A stretch of DNA of 29,680 bases. Origin: Verrucomicrobiota bacterium (lineage in GTDB: Bacteria; Verrucomicrobiota; Verrucomicrobiia; Opitutales; Intestinicryptomonadaceae). The position numbers were made by a program, and so were the translations under genes. Location of the stretch: the NCBI GenBank assembly GCA_003343565.1, contig QALA01000017.1, forward strand, positions 1 through 29,680, written 5' to 3'. Shown piece after piece: positions 8,531 to 17,076 of the stretch. Every line of letters begins with the position of its first letter. Position 1 is the stretch's first letter. The notes under the pieces are model-generated. The model did not search any database. It was given only the letters and a program-made list of their open reading frames with translations, and was not told the DNA's origin.

Positions 8531-8901
8531 CGCGCGTCGAATTAAAAAACCTTCCGGCCCGCTGCCCGCAATTCCGCCGCAAAACTCGGCGAGGATAAAA
8601 CCGCCTTATCCTTCGCGCACGATGCCGAACAGGAAATATTAAAAAATTCGCGTTAAGAAAATTCGCAGCCTTGCAAAATTTCCCCCTTCTGCAAAACCAT
8701 TTCTTCCGCGCGCCGAATTTTCAATCAATACCCGCGCACCGTTCGGCGGCAATCTCCCAACGGCCGCAAAATTTCATATTCTGCGCGGCATGCCGAAACC
8801 GCGCGCGACATTCGACAACCCGCGCTCGAAACATTGCGCATTTTTTCACCCAAAACGCGGCGGGCAAACGGCCAACCGCCAACTCCGCAGAACGCGCGGA
8901 A
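8531..8901. other. 371-bp spacer, nothing recognised
   Basis: Between the end of the dnaE-side repeats and the end of the YicC-family gene, both strands lack a convincing gene, RNA or terminator. The stretch is low-complexity, with many A-runs and GCGC patches. Confidence 0.4.
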
Positions 8902-9789
8902 TCACTCCACATTCTGCACTTGCTCGCGCACGCGCTCCAATTCGTTCTTCAGGGCGACCACAAGTTTTGTAATCTCCAGACAATTGGCTTTGGAAGCTAT
9001 CGTGTTCGTCTCGCGCGCCATTTCCTGACAGACAAAATCCAGTTCTCTCCCGCACGGCAAGCCGGATTTTGCCGCCCGCCCGAACTGGGAAATGTGGGAT
9101 TTCAAGCGCGTGCACTCCTCCGTCACGTCGGCTTTGTCGGCGAATATGGAGACCTCCCTGAGCACGCGCTCGTCCGAAATATCCAACTGCAACCCCATGG
9201 ACGCCAGGCGGCGGAGCAGGCGGTCGCGATAGTTTTGCGGATTCGATTTTGCAAGAGCTTCGATTTGCAAGACAACCTCCGACATAAAGTCCAGACGCCT
9301 TAGGAAGTCCGCACAAAGGTTTTCCCCCTCGGCGGAACGCATCTGGCCCGCGCGGCTCAACGCCTCCCTAAGCGCGGATTCCAGCGCTTTTGCATAAGCG
9401 GCCGCGCCGGCGGACTGCCCGTCCTCCTGGGCGTCCAAAGCCAGCCGCTCGGACAATTTGAGAATAAAATTCGCGTCCGGGACAAAGTCCGCGCCCAAAT
9501 CCGTCGAAACCGCCCGAAACCAATCGACGGCGCGGCGCAGCGCGACCGCGTCCGCGTTCAGCGGATTCGCACAATCGGCGCGGCGCGAGAGCCTCGCGGA
9601 AACTCCCACTTTGGCGCGCGTATAAAATTCCTTTACGATTGAAACGGCAAGAGGCTCCAACTCTCCCCAATCGCGCGGAAACGAACACGAAACCTCCAGC
9701 CCCCTGCGGTTGACCGAGGAAACCTCGACCGTGAGTTCAAAATCGCTTTCCGACGCGCGGGCGCGCCCGAATCCAGTCATGCTTTTCAT
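8902..9789 (-). CDS. yicC: YicC/YloC-family endoribonuclease
   Basis: This 295-residue protein has the hallmark start M-K-S-M-T-G-F-G-R-A of the YicC N-terminal domain. It ends with the DUF1732 region: V-T-E-E-C-T-R-L-K-S-H near residue 225, and G-R-E-L-D-F-V-C-Q-E-M-x-R-E-x-N-T-I-x-S-K near 245-266. Members of the family are stress-related single-strand endoribonucleases; the acidic and histidine residues of the C-terminal block are kept. A longer frame begins upstream, but family similarity begins at the ATG at 9789. The gene is usually next to gmk; here both flanks are spacers, so it appears to be transcribed alone. Confidence 0.93.
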   Translation of the reverse strand: MKSMTGFGRARASESDFELTVEVSSVNRRGLEVSCSFPRDWGELEPLAVSIVKEFYTRAKVGVSARLSRRADCANPLNADAVALRRAVDWFRAVSTDLGADFVPDANFILKLSERLALDAQEDGQSAGAAAYAKALESALREALSRAGQMRSAEGENLCADFLRRLDFMSEVVLQIEALAKSNPQNYRDRLLRRLASMGLQLDISDERVLREVSIFADKADVTEECTRLKSHISQFGRAAKSGLPCGRELDFVCQEMARETNTIASKANCLEITKLVVALKNELERVREQVQNVE

Positions 9790-10178
9790 AGTTTGAAACC
9801 GATGTAAAATTGAATTTTTGCGCGAATGCGCCAACCCAAGCGTCGAAGCCGCACCTCACCGCCCCGCCGCCGCAATCGGCCGCAAGCATATTTCAAAATC
9901 CGGCAAATCCGCCGCACCGCCGTTGAATTGTGCCGCGGGCGCGCCGAACGGCGCATCAATTATTTTCCGGCTCGGCTATCGCCGTAAAATCAAAAAGAAC
10001 CGTTTGGGCGCCGCAAAAATCCCGACGAAACTCAGGCTGCGCGCCGCAACAGGCGCAGGCGGGCGAAAAAGCGGCGCCCGCCCGCCCCCAAACGCCGGAG
10101 TTGCCGACCGCAGATCTCTCGCAATAGTCGGCCCCTTCCCGCAGCCGCGAATGCGGCAAGGCGAGCCTGCGTGGCAAA
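9790..10178. other. 389-bp spacer between yicC and ilvD, nothing recognised
   Basis: Neither strand has a protein-like frame. Only weak hairpins are present, such as a 5-bp GCCGC/GCGGC stem at 10144-10157 just after the end of ilvD, without a T run. Close to yicC an AT-rich TTTTAC lies on the minus strand (about 9808-9813) and may be a -10 box, but no good -35 matches it. Confidence 0.4.
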
Positions 10179-12014
10179 TCAGAGCCTGCGAACGGCTCCG
10201 TCCGCCGCGCTGGAAACGTTGCGCGCGTAGAATTGGAGGGACTTTGAAACTTTTCTGTCGCGCACGGGCTTGTAGGCGGCCTCGCCCTTTGCGAGTTCAG
10301 CCTTGCGGCGGGCCACAAGCTCATCGTCGGAAACCGCGAGAGATATTGTGCGCGCGGGAATGTCTATTTCAATCGCGTCGCCGTCGCGAATGAGGGCGAT
10401 ATCCCCGCCGTCCGCCGCCTCCGGAGAGGCGTGTCCGATTGAAAGCCCGCTCGTGCCGCCGGAGAACCTTCCGTCGGTGAGAAGCGCGCACACCTTGCCC
10501 AGTCCCATGCTTTTCAAATGGCTGGTCGGATACAGCATTTCCTGCATTCCCGGCCCGCCGCGCGGCCCCTCGTAGAGAATTACCACGACGTCGCCCGCCG
10601 AAATTTTGCCCCCGCGTATCGCCAGGCTCGCGGACTGCTCGGAGTGGAAAACCCTCGCCGGCCCGCGGAATTTCAAAATCGACTCGTCCACGCCGGCGGT
10701 CTTGACTATCGCCCCGTCGCGCGCGATATTGCCAAAGAGAACCGCAAGCCCCCCGTCCCTGCTGAAGGCGTTTTCGACGGAGCGAATCGCGCCCGACTTG
10801 CGGTCGGTATCGGGCGAATCGAAATACGAAGTCTGCGAATAGGCCTCTATGTTGAACTTGCGCGCGGGAGCCGCGCGGAAGAATTTTTTTACGTCCTCGG
10901 AAACGCCCTCGGCGGAAATGTCGTTCTCGGCAATCTCCTCGCCCAAAGTTTTGCCCGACACCGTCGAGACGCCGGAATTTATCAGGCCCGCCTTTGCCAG
11001 TTCTCCCAATATCGCCATTACTCCGCCCGCGCGGTGCACGTCCTCGACATGCGTTTTCTGCGTGCTCGGCGCAACCTTGCATATGCACGGGGTGCGGCGG
11101 GAAAGCTCGTCGATGTCCTTCATGCTGAAGTCCACCCCGCCCTCGCGCGCTATCGCAAGAAGATGCAGCACCGTGTTTGTGCTTCCGCCCATTGCGATAT
11201 CCAGCCTCATGGCGTTCAGGAAGGCGTCGCGAACGGCTATGGAGCGCGGAAGCGCCCCGGCGTCGCCCTTCTCGTAATAGAGCTTCGCCATTTCCACTAT
11301 GCGCGCGGCGGCCCTTGCAAAGAGATTTTTGCGCTCAGCATGTGTGGCGACCAGCGTACCGTTCCCCGGAAGCGCAAGGCCTATGGCCTCCGCCAGACAG
11401 TTCATGGAGTTCGCCGTGAACATGCCGGAGCACGAACCGCAAGTCTGGCATGCGCTGCGCTCCATGAGCAGGCTGTCCTCGTCGGAGACGCCGGGATTTG
11501 CGCCGGCAATCATGGCGTCTATGAGGTCGAGCTTGCGCTCTCCGGAGCTGAGCGAAGCCAATCCGGCCTCCATCGGCCCGCCCGAAACGAAGATTGCCGG
11601 TATGTTCATGCGCATTGCGGCCATCATCATTCCGGGGGTGATTTTGTCGCAATTCGATATGCAGATCATCGCATCGACGCAGTGGGCGGCGCACATGTAC
11701 TCCACGCTGTCGGCTATGAGCTCGCGCGAAGGCAGGGAATACAGCATGCCGTCGTGCCCCATGGCGATGCCGTCATCGATGGCGATTGTATTGAACTCGC
11801 GCGCTATCGCGCCTGCGGCTGACACCTGCTGGCAGACGAATTTTCCCACCTTGTCGAGATGGACGTGCCCCGGAACAAACTGCGTGTAGGAATTGACCAC
11901 GGCGACAACCGGCTTTCCGAAATCGGATTCCTTGACGCCGGTTGCGCGCCACAGTGCGCGCGCGCCCGCCATATTTCTGCCGCAAAAACTTTTCTTTGAA
12001 TTATAATCTGGCAT
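10179..12014 (-). CDS. ilvD: Dihydroxy-acid dehydratase
   Basis: It converts 2,3-dihydroxy-3-methylbutanoate (and the methylpentanoate homologue) into the 2-keto acids leading to valine, leucine and isoleucine. The 611-residue length is close to the 616 of E. coli IlvD, and the match looks collinear and unusually close throughout. Conserved blocks: I-S-N-C-D-K-I-T-P-G with Cys122 and the carbamylated-type Lys124; C-G-S-C-S-G-M-F-T-A-N-S-M-N with Cys195; G-D-V-V-V-I near the C-terminal domain; and T-D-G-R-F-S-G-G-T-S-G. The iron-sulfur type therefore looks like the enterobacterial one, but the cluster itself is inferred. No other ilv or leu gene is near. It has its own promoter 28 bases upstream and is divergent from scpB. 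Confidence 0.97.
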   Translation of the reverse strand: MPDYNSKKSFCGRNMAGARALWRATGVKESDFGKPVVAVVNSYTQFVPGHVHLDKVGKFVCQQVSAAGAIAREFNTIAIDDGIAMGHDGMLYSLPSRELIADSVEYMCAAHCVDAMICISNCDKITPGMMMAAMRMNIPAIFVSGGPMEAGLASLSSGERKLDLIDAMIAGANPGVSDEDSLLMERSACQTCGSCSGMFTANSMNCLAEAIGLALPGNGTLVATHAERKNLFARAAARIVEMAKLYYEKGDAGALPRSIAVRDAFLNAMRLDIAMGGSTNTVLHLLAIAREGGVDFSMKDIDELSRRTPCICKVAPSTQKTHVEDVHRAGGVMAILGELAKAGLINSGVSTVSGKTLGEEIAENDISAEGVSEDVKKFFRAAPARKFNIEAYSQTSYFDSPDTDRKSGAIRSVENAFSRDGGLAVLFGNIARDGAIVKTAGVDESILKFRGPARVFHSEQSASLAIRGGKISAGDVVVILYEGPRGGPGMQEMLYPTSHLKSMGLGKVCALLTDGRFSGGTSGLSIGHASPEAADGGDIALIRDGDAIEIDIPARTISLAVSDDELVARRKAELAKGEAAYKPVRDRKVSKSLQFYARNVSSAADGAVRRL

Positions 12015-12041
12015 ATGGGTAAAACAATAATCAATCTTCGG

Positions 12042-12070
12042 ATAAAATCACCGTTTCCGCGGCGCGTCAA
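12042..12070 (-). promoter_or_regulatory. Promoter of ilvD
   Basis: On the minus strand TTGACG (plus 12065-12070) and TTTTAT (12042-12047) are separated by exactly 17 bases. Transcription would begin near 12035, leaving a leader of about 20 bases. No transcription-attenuation leader peptide or T-box fits in that space. Confidence 0.6.
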
Positions 12071-12402
12071 GCCAAACGCTATAACCTTATTAAAAACGCC
12101 GCTTAACGGGAACACCTTTTAGATTCAGCCGCCAATCCGTCCCAAGCGCGGGCTAAATTCCGCGCGGCACGCGCCCGAAAAAACCGCAAAGAGTCGGCGC
12201 GCTCGCGCTCGATTGCCATAAAACCTATATAGATGCGCACGGATAAACGCGCGCAAAGGGCGGAAGGAAAAAGCTTGAAAGAGCCGCATGCCGTCTTCCC
12301 GCGCCGGCACGCCTCAAGAAGCGGAATTTAACTTTAGCCAAATAAAAATTAAATTGAAAAAAACGCCCGATTTTGCACTATCGCCACAATAAGGATTTTC
12401 AG
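12071..12402. other. Spacer upstream of scpB with AT-rich promoter region and ribosome binding site
   Basis: No gene is seen. TTGAAA at 12354-12359 and ACTATC at 12377-12382 are 17 bases apart; TTTAAC and TAAATT further up also give a 17-base spacing. Either could drive scpB. AAGGA at 12391-12395 lies seven bases before the ATG and supports the start at 12403; it is one of the few clear Shine-Dalgarno sequences in the window. Confidence 0.45.
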
Positions 12403-13410
12403 ATGGGATTCAATTTGAAAAAGATTCTGCGGGCGTTCCTCTTTTCGACGAGCGAACCGTTGTCCATTAAGGACATTCAGGCGGTCATACAGCGCTACCA
12501 TGCCGAGCAGGAGGCCGCAAGGGCGGCGCAACAAAGAAACGCCGCAAAGGGCGACTCCGGCGGCGAGCCGTCGGAATCCGACTCGGACGCCCTGCCCATG
12601 CAGGCTGCGCCCAACTTGGAAACCCAATCCGCCGACGGCGCCGAATCCCCCGCGCCCCAAGATTCCGAACAGGGGCTCATCGAGGACATAATCGCCCAAG
12701 TTCCCACTCTCCTTACCGCGACGCAAATACGCGAGGCCATGGAAGAGATTGCCGCGGAACTTGAGGAGAGCGGATCCGTTTACAGGCTTTTGCAGAGCTC
12801 GTCCGGATTCAAATTCGCCATATCCGACGAATATGCCGAATGGGTGAGGCTGCTGCGCAACGATCCGCGCCCGCAGAAGCTTTCCCGCGCGGCGATGGAG
12901 ACGCTGGCGATCGTCGCCTACCGCCAGCCCGTCACGCGCGCCGAAATAGAGGCCATACGCGGCGTGAACTCCGACGGCGCGCTCGCCCGCCTGACGGACA
13001 AGGATCTGATATTCGCCAGCGGCCGCGCGGACTTGCCCGGCCGCCCCGTGCAATACTCCACAACGCAAAATTTTTTGGACTTCATAGGGGCAAACTCGCT
13101 CGACGAGCTCCCGGCCTCGGACGTCCTAAGTCCGGGCCAGATTTCCGAGTGGATAAGGCGCGCGAGCAACCCCGAAATCGCGGGCGATTCCGACGTCGGG
13201 CTCTCGAACGAGGAGGATTCGGCGCAGGCGGATTCGGACGGCGCGAAGCTTTCGGGCGGCGACGCCGCACAGGCGGAACCGGAACCCGCAATGCGGGGCG
13301 ACTCCTCCTTCCCGGCCGACTCCGCGGAGAGCGCGGGCTCGCAGGAGGAGTTCGAACGCCCGCCCGACGACACTGCCGCAGAATCGGAAAATCCGGAAAA
13401 CTTGCAGTAA
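12403..13410 (+). CDS. scpB: Segregation and condensation protein B
   Basis: ScpB is the winged-helix kleisin-associated subunit of the SMC-ScpAB condensin, acting in chromosome organisation. At 335 residues it is longer than the usual 180-220. The N-terminal winged helix starts at K-K-I-L-R-A-F-L-F but is interrupted by an acidic, low-complexity insertion at about residues 40-90. The second winged helix has the family core L-S-R-A-A-M-E-T-L-A-I-V-A-Y-R-Q-P-V-T-R-A-E-I (about 165-187) and the later G-R-P-V-Q-Y. A further 80-residue acidic, Ser/Ala/Glu-rich tail is probably disordered. A longer frame from a TTG at 12373 exists, but the Shine-Dalgarno sequence favours 12403. scpA, the usual neighbour, is absent. 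It is followed four bases later by pheA. Confidence 0.93.
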   Translation: MGFNLKKILRAFLFSTSEPLSIKDIQAVIQRYHAEQEAARAAQQRNAAKGDSGGEPSESDSDALPMQAAPNLETQSADGAESPAPQDSEQGLIEDIIAQVPTLLTATQIREAMEEIAAELEESGSVYRLLQSSSGFKFAISDEYAEWVRLLRNDPRPQKLSRAAMETLAIVAYRQPVTRAEIEAIRGVNSDGALARLTDKDLIFASGRADLPGRPVQYSTTQNFLDFIGANSLDELPASDVLSPGQISEWIRRASNPEIAGDSDVGLSNEEDSAQADSDGAKLSGGDAAQAEPEPAMRGDSSFPADSAESAGSQEEFERPPDDTAAESENPENLQ

Positions 13411-13414
13411 TCCA

Positions 13415-14476
13415 ATGGACAAAAAATCCCTCAGAGAAAACATAGACGAAATCGACTCCAAGATTCTCGATTTGCTCACCGAGCGCATAGGGCTCGCCCG
13501 CGAAATAGGAAAGGTAAAGGCCGCCGGCGGGGAGGCCATATACGCCCCCGCGCGCGAAATCGAGGTGTTCAAAAGGCTGGACGAAAAGAACGCCGGACGC
13601 ATATCGAAAGAGTCGTTATCGGCGATATACCGCGAGATAATCTCGGCCTCGATAGCCGCCGAAAAGCGCCTTGAGGTCGCGTATCTGGGCCCCAAGGCGA
13701 CTTTTACGCAGCAGGCGGCCGTAAAGAATTTCGGCTCCAGCGTCAACTACCGCCCGATGCCGTCGATTCCCGACGTATTCGCGGCGGTGGAGGGCTCCGA
13801 GGCGGACTACGGGGTTATTCCCATTGAAAATTCAAACGAGGGCTCGGTGTTCCACTCGATGGACATGCTGTCGGAGAGCAATCTCTACATCGTCGGGCAG
13901 GTTTACATGAAGATAGAGCACTGTCTTATTTCCCGCGGCAAGCTCGACGAAATCCGCAGGGTGTGCTCAAAGGACCAGGCCATAGGGCAGTGCCGCGCGT
14001 GGCTGCGCAGGCATTTGCCGGAAGCGCATATCGAATATGTCGAAAGCACCGCGACGGCGGTAAAAATGGCGGAGGAAAATCCGGAAATTGCGGCCATAGG
14101 CAGCAGCCTTGCGGCGGAGTTCTACCACATGCCGGTTGTCGAGCGCGGGATACAGGATATTAAGACAAACCAGACGCGCTTTCTTGTAATAGGCAAAAAG
14201 GCCGTTCCAAAGACGCCGGGAATAAACTACAAGACCAGCATTCTCATATCCGTAAACGACAGGCCCGGCGCGCTGTACGACGCCCTTTTGCCGTTTAACA
14301 GAATGAACGTCAACCTCACGAGAATCGAGTCCCGCCCAAGCAGAAAGAAGGCGTGGGACTACTACTTCTTCATAGACTTTCAGGGGCATTGGGACGACGA
14401 AAATATAGTCGAGGCCGCGGGAGAGCTTAAAAAAGTTCTTCCGAAAATCAAGTGGCTCGGCAGCTATCCGGCCTGA
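13415..14476 (+). CDS. pheA: Bifunctional chorismate mutase / prephenate dehydratase (P-protein)
   Basis: It makes phenylpyruvate from chorismate in two steps for phenylalanine synthesis. The 353 residues hold three domains in order. The chorismate mutase domain (about 1-85) opens L-R-E-N-I-D-E-I-D and includes I-G-x-V-K. The prephenate dehydratase domain (about 87-265) opens V-A-Y-L-G-P-K-A-T-F and includes I-P-I-E-N-S-N-E-G and the catalytic N-Q-T-R-F. The ACT domain (about 272-353) has the phenylalanine-binding motifs R-P-G-A-L and I-E-S-R-P, which implies feedback inhibition. It starts four bases after the scpB stop, so the two are probably co-transcribed; I see no functional link between them. 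Confidence 0.97.
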   Translation: MDKKSLRENIDEIDSKILDLLTERIGLAREIGKVKAAGGEAIYAPAREIEVFKRLDEKNAGRISKESLSAIYREIISASIAAEKRLEVAYLGPKATFTQQAAVKNFGSSVNYRPMPSIPDVFAAVEGSEADYGVIPIENSNEGSVFHSMDMLSESNLYIVGQVYMKIEHCLISRGKLDEIRRVCSKDQAIGQCRAWLRRHLPEAHIEYVESTATAVKMAEENPEIAAIGSSLAAEFYHMPVVERGIQDIKTNQTRFLVIGKKAVPKTPGINYKTSILISVNDRPGALYDALLPFNRMNVNLTRIESRPSRKKAWDYYFFIDFQGHWDDENIVEAAGELKKVLPKIKWLGSYPA

Positions 14477-14503
14477 TTGCGCCCAAGCGTCTCCCAAAGC
14501 GCA

Positions 14504-14812
14504 ATGCTCCAAAGGATAAAAATACGCGCCCTGCCAAACGCGCCCAAGAGCGAGTGCGCCGGCGCATATATGGACTGCGTAAAAATCAGGCTTTCCGCGC
14601 CCGCGCTGGACGGAAAGGCAAACGCCGAACTGGTCAAGTTTCTCTCAAGGAAACTCGGCCTTCCGAAATCCGCAATACGGATAAAGAGCGGCGAACGCTC
14701 AAGGGAAAAAATCGTGGAGCTTGAGGCCGACTTCGACTGCGCGGGCGCGCTGCTTGAAAGCGGCAATGGCTCCCATGCGGGCAATCCTCCAAAAAGCGGC
14801 GGCGGCGCATAG
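14504..14812 (+). CDS. YggU/DUF167 family protein
   Basis: This is a small protein of 102 residues. The conserved DUF167 core is visible: I-R-A-L-P-N-A-P-K-S near the start, then L-S-A-P-A-L-D-G-K-A-N-A-E-L (about 32-45) and I-K-S-G-E-R-S-R-E-K (about 64-73). The family is widespread and small, and its molecular function is not established. The C-terminal 25 residues (Gly/Ser/Asn-rich) lie beyond the usual domain. I chose the ATG at 14504; an in-frame TTG at 14477, directly after the pheA stop, would add nine residues and cannot be ruled out. It is probably the third gene of the scpB-pheA transcript. Confidence 0.85.
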   Translation: MLQRIKIRALPNAPKSECAGAYMDCVKIRLSAPALDGKANAELVKFLSRKLGLPKSAIRIKSGERSREKIVELEADFDCAGALLESGNGSHAGNPPKSGGGA

Positions 14813-14990
14813 GCGTAAAGTAATGGAAGCGGAAAAATCGCCCCCTTTCTGCAACGGAGCCTCAATATTGTCTTTATTGTCTTGCAAACGCGCGGCGCTT
14901 CAAGGATTTTAAAACGGCGGCGCGCGGCGCGAAACGTTAAAATTCGAAAAAAGAGACTAAAATTCCGCGCGAAAACGGCTTTAAATAAAT

Positions 14991-16262
14991 ATGGATTCAC
15001 TCGTTATCAAGGGCGGAGTCAAGCTCCGCGGAGAAGTTGAGGTGTCGGGGGCGAAAAACGCCTGCCTGCCCATGTTTGCGGCGGCGCTGCTTACCCCCGA
15101 AAAATGCGTTTTAAGAAACGTTCCCAATCTGAGCGACGTGCGCTTCATGGCGCAAATAGTCGGCGCGCTCGGCGCCCGCGTGGAAAATACGGCCGACGGC
15201 GTATGGGAAATCGAGGCGAAAAAAATCTCGCACACCGCCCCTTACGAGCTCGTCCGCAAAATGCGCGCGAGCATATGCGTGCTCGGCCCGCTGACGGCCA
15301 GAATGAGGAGGGCCGAAGTGTCGCTGCCCGGCGGCTGCGTCATAGGGGCGCGCCCGGTCGATTTGCACATAAAGGGATTGCGCGCGCTGGGCTGCAAAGT
15401 GAAAATAGACTCCGGCTACATAAAGGTCGACGCCCGCAAAATGAGGGGCGCGCCCGTCTATCTGGGCGGAAGGTTCGGCAGCACGGTGACGGGCACTGCA
15501 AACGTGCTGATGGCTTCGGCTCTCGCTCCGGGCATGACGGTCATAGAAAATGCGGCGTGCGAGCCGGAGGTGGAGGACCTGTGCAAAATGCTGGTTTGCA
15601 TGGGGGCAAAAATCGAAGGGATAGGCTCGCCGACGCTCTCAATCTCCGGGGTCGAAAAGCTGGGAGGCGCAGAGCACTCCGTGATTGCCGACAGAATCGA
15701 GGCGGGAACGTGGATTATAGCGGCCCTTGCAACGCGCGGAAAAGTGACGGTCAAAGGGGCGCAGAAAAAATACCTCGGCTCGCTCTTCGACCTGCTGTCG
15801 CGCGCAAATTGCAAGGTGGAGACTCCCGACGCCGACACCGTCCGCATCGACGCCTCCAAGCTCAAGCTCCGGCCGATAGAGGCCGTCACCCTTCCCTATC
15901 CCGGATTCCCGACCGACTTGCAGGCGCAGCTCTGCGCGCTTCTGACGCTTGCCGACGGCATATCTATAATAACCGAACGCATCTATCCGGAGCGCTTCAT
16001 GCACGTTCCGGAGCTTGCGCGAATGGGGGCCGACATAGGCCGCGAGGGGCCGAGCGCGATTATTGCGGGCAACGCAAAACTTTCCGGCGCGCCGGTGATG
16101 GCCTCCGACTTGAGGGCGTCGGCGGCTCTCGTAATAGCCGCGCTCGCGGCAAAGGGGGAAACCCGCATACAGCGAATATACCACCTCGACAGGGGATACG
16201 ACTCCATGGACAGAAAGCTCTCCAAACTGGGGGCGAAAGTCCGGAGGGTCAAGGAGGGATAA
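14991..16262 (+). CDS. murA: UDP-N-acetylglucosamine 1-carboxyvinyltransferase
   Basis: MurA carries out the first committed step of peptidoglycan synthesis, transferring enolpyruvate from PEP to UDP-GlcNAc in the cytoplasm. The 423-residue length matches the family. The motif G-A-K-N-A has Lys22 and Asn23 in the active site. L-P-G-G-C-V-I-G-A-R-P-V-D-L-H carries the catalytic Cys at 116, so the fosfomycin target is present (the Asp-type change of resistant species is not). F-P-T-D-L-Q-A-Q holds the conserved Asp, and D-L-R-A-S-A-A-L the conserved Arg. The start is AT-rich, with no Shine-Dalgarno sequence. It is preceded by a 178-base spacer with no recognisable promoter, so it may have its own weak promoter or be read from upstream. 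Confidence 0.97.
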   Translation: MDSLVIKGGVKLRGEVEVSGAKNACLPMFAAALLTPEKCVLRNVPNLSDVRFMAQIVGALGARVENTADGVWEIEAKKISHTAPYELVRKMRASICVLGPLTARMRRAEVSLPGGCVIGARPVDLHIKGLRALGCKVKIDSGYIKVDARKMRGAPVYLGGRFGSTVTGTANVLMASALAPGMTVIENAACEPEVEDLCKMLVCMGAKIEGIGSPTLSISGVEKLGGAEHSVIADRIEAGTWIIAALATRGKVTVKGAQKKYLGSLFDLLSRANCKVETPDADTVRIDASKLKLRPIEAVTLPYPGFPTDLQAQLCALLTLADGISIITERIYPERFMHVPELARMGADIGREGPSAIIAGNAKLSGAPVMASDLRASAALVIAALAAKGETRIQRIYHLDRGYDSMDRKLSKLGAKVRRVKEG

Positions 16263-16413
16263 TCCAAAGCCGCCCGGCTCCGGGCCGGTCGACGGCCGCG
16301 CGCACCGGTTTGCAATCTTTGCAACGGCGGGCAAAAAGGAGGGCGCGCGGCAAAAAAATTGTTGAAGTTTTTGCGAATAAATATTTCCTTCAAAACAAAA
16401 AAACTAAACCACA

Positions 16414-16419
16414 TATACA
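16414..16419 (+). promoter_or_regulatory. Candidate -10 box of infC, predicting a leaderless mRNA
   Basis: TATACA lies exactly six bases before the ATG at 16426, the same spacing seen for dnaE and the beta-helix gene. There is no Shine-Dalgarno sequence and no convincing -35 box. An alternative is a promoter further up, with TTGTTG (about 16359) and TATTTC 17 bases later, which would give a leader of about 40 bases. Confidence 0.4.
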
Positions 16420-16425
16420 TACTTA

Positions 16426-17058
16426 ATGGCAACCAACAGACCTTTTAGCGGCGGAGGCAGACCTTTTTCCAGAGGCGGAAGAACGTTCGGCCCGCGCAAA
16501 AACGAGAGAATACGCGCCCCAAAAATCAGGGTAATAGGGGTTGACGGACGCCAGCTGGGAATAATGGCTCCCTACGAGGCTCTCGCAATAGCCAGGCGCA
16601 GCGGGCTCGATCTTCTGGAGGTCTCTCCGAATGCGGAGCCGCCGGTCTGCCGCATTCTCGACTACGGCAAATACATGTACGAGGAGGCAAAAAAGCAGAA
16701 GACCCACAAGACCGCCTCGGTAAAAATCAAGGAGATAAAGCTTCGTCCGGCAATCGGATTGAACGACTTTATGATAAAAATTCGCAATGCCGAAAAATTC
16801 CTCTTTCAGGGCAACAAGCTTAAAATCACCCTGATGATGCGCGGTCGAGAAATGGAATACAAGGACAAGGGCTTTGAGGCCGTCAACCGCGCGTGTTCGG
16901 AACTTTCGCACATGGGCAATCCGGACTCGGAACCCAAACTCATGGGAAGAAACATAGGCGTCACGCTGTCGCCGGTTCCAAAAAACGCGCGCAAGCTGAA
17001 GTTCTCAGCGGAAAACGACGAGCTTCCGGAAGACGACTCGAACATGCCGGAGGCATAA
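16426..17058 (+). CDS. infC: Translation initiation factor IF-3
   Basis: IF-3 binds the 30S subunit, prevents premature 50S joining and checks the initiator tRNA. The protein is 210 residues (family usually about 180). A Gly/Arg/Phe-rich extension (1-28) precedes the N-terminal domain, which has I-G-V-D-G-x-Q-L-G-I-M and L-D-L-L-E-V-S-P-N-A-x-P-P-V-C-R-I-L-D-Y-G-K-Y. The C-terminal domain begins with the linker V-K-I-K-E-I-K-L-R-P and contains K-I-T-L-M-M-R-G-R-E-M. An acidic tail (about 195-210) ends it. The start is a plain ATG, unlike the rare start codons that control many infC genes. rpmI and rplT, which usually follow, are absent; an amidase gene comes next instead. Confidence 0.96.
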   Translation: MATNRPFSGGGRPFSRGGRTFGPRKNERIRAPKIRVIGVDGRQLGIMAPYEALAIARRSGLDLLEVSPNAEPPVCRILDYGKYMYEEAKKQKTHKTASVKIKEIKLRPAIGLNDFMIKIRNAEKFLFQGNKLKITLMMRGREMEYKDKGFEAVNRACSELSHMGNPDSEPKLMGRNIGVTLSPVPKNARKLKFSAENDELPEDDSNMPEA

Positions 17059-17076
17059 TTCCCGCCGGAATCCGCC

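Noticed and set aside
10518..11822. Plus-strand open frame of 434 codons opposite ilvD
   Set aside because: Antisense shadow caused by GC-rich third positions in ilvD.
12015..12100. Branched-chain amino acid attenuator or T-box for ilvD
   Set aside because: The predicted leader is only about 20 bases, and no leader peptide with Ile/Leu/Val codons or specifier structure is present.
14960..14993. Leaderless promoter for murA
   Set aside because: The AT-rich run before the ATG could hold a -10 box, but no -35 box at an acceptable distance was found.
15104..16426. Plus-strand open frame of 440 codons within murA in another frame
   Set aside because: Arg/Gly-rich translation with no domain; murA accounts for the region fully.
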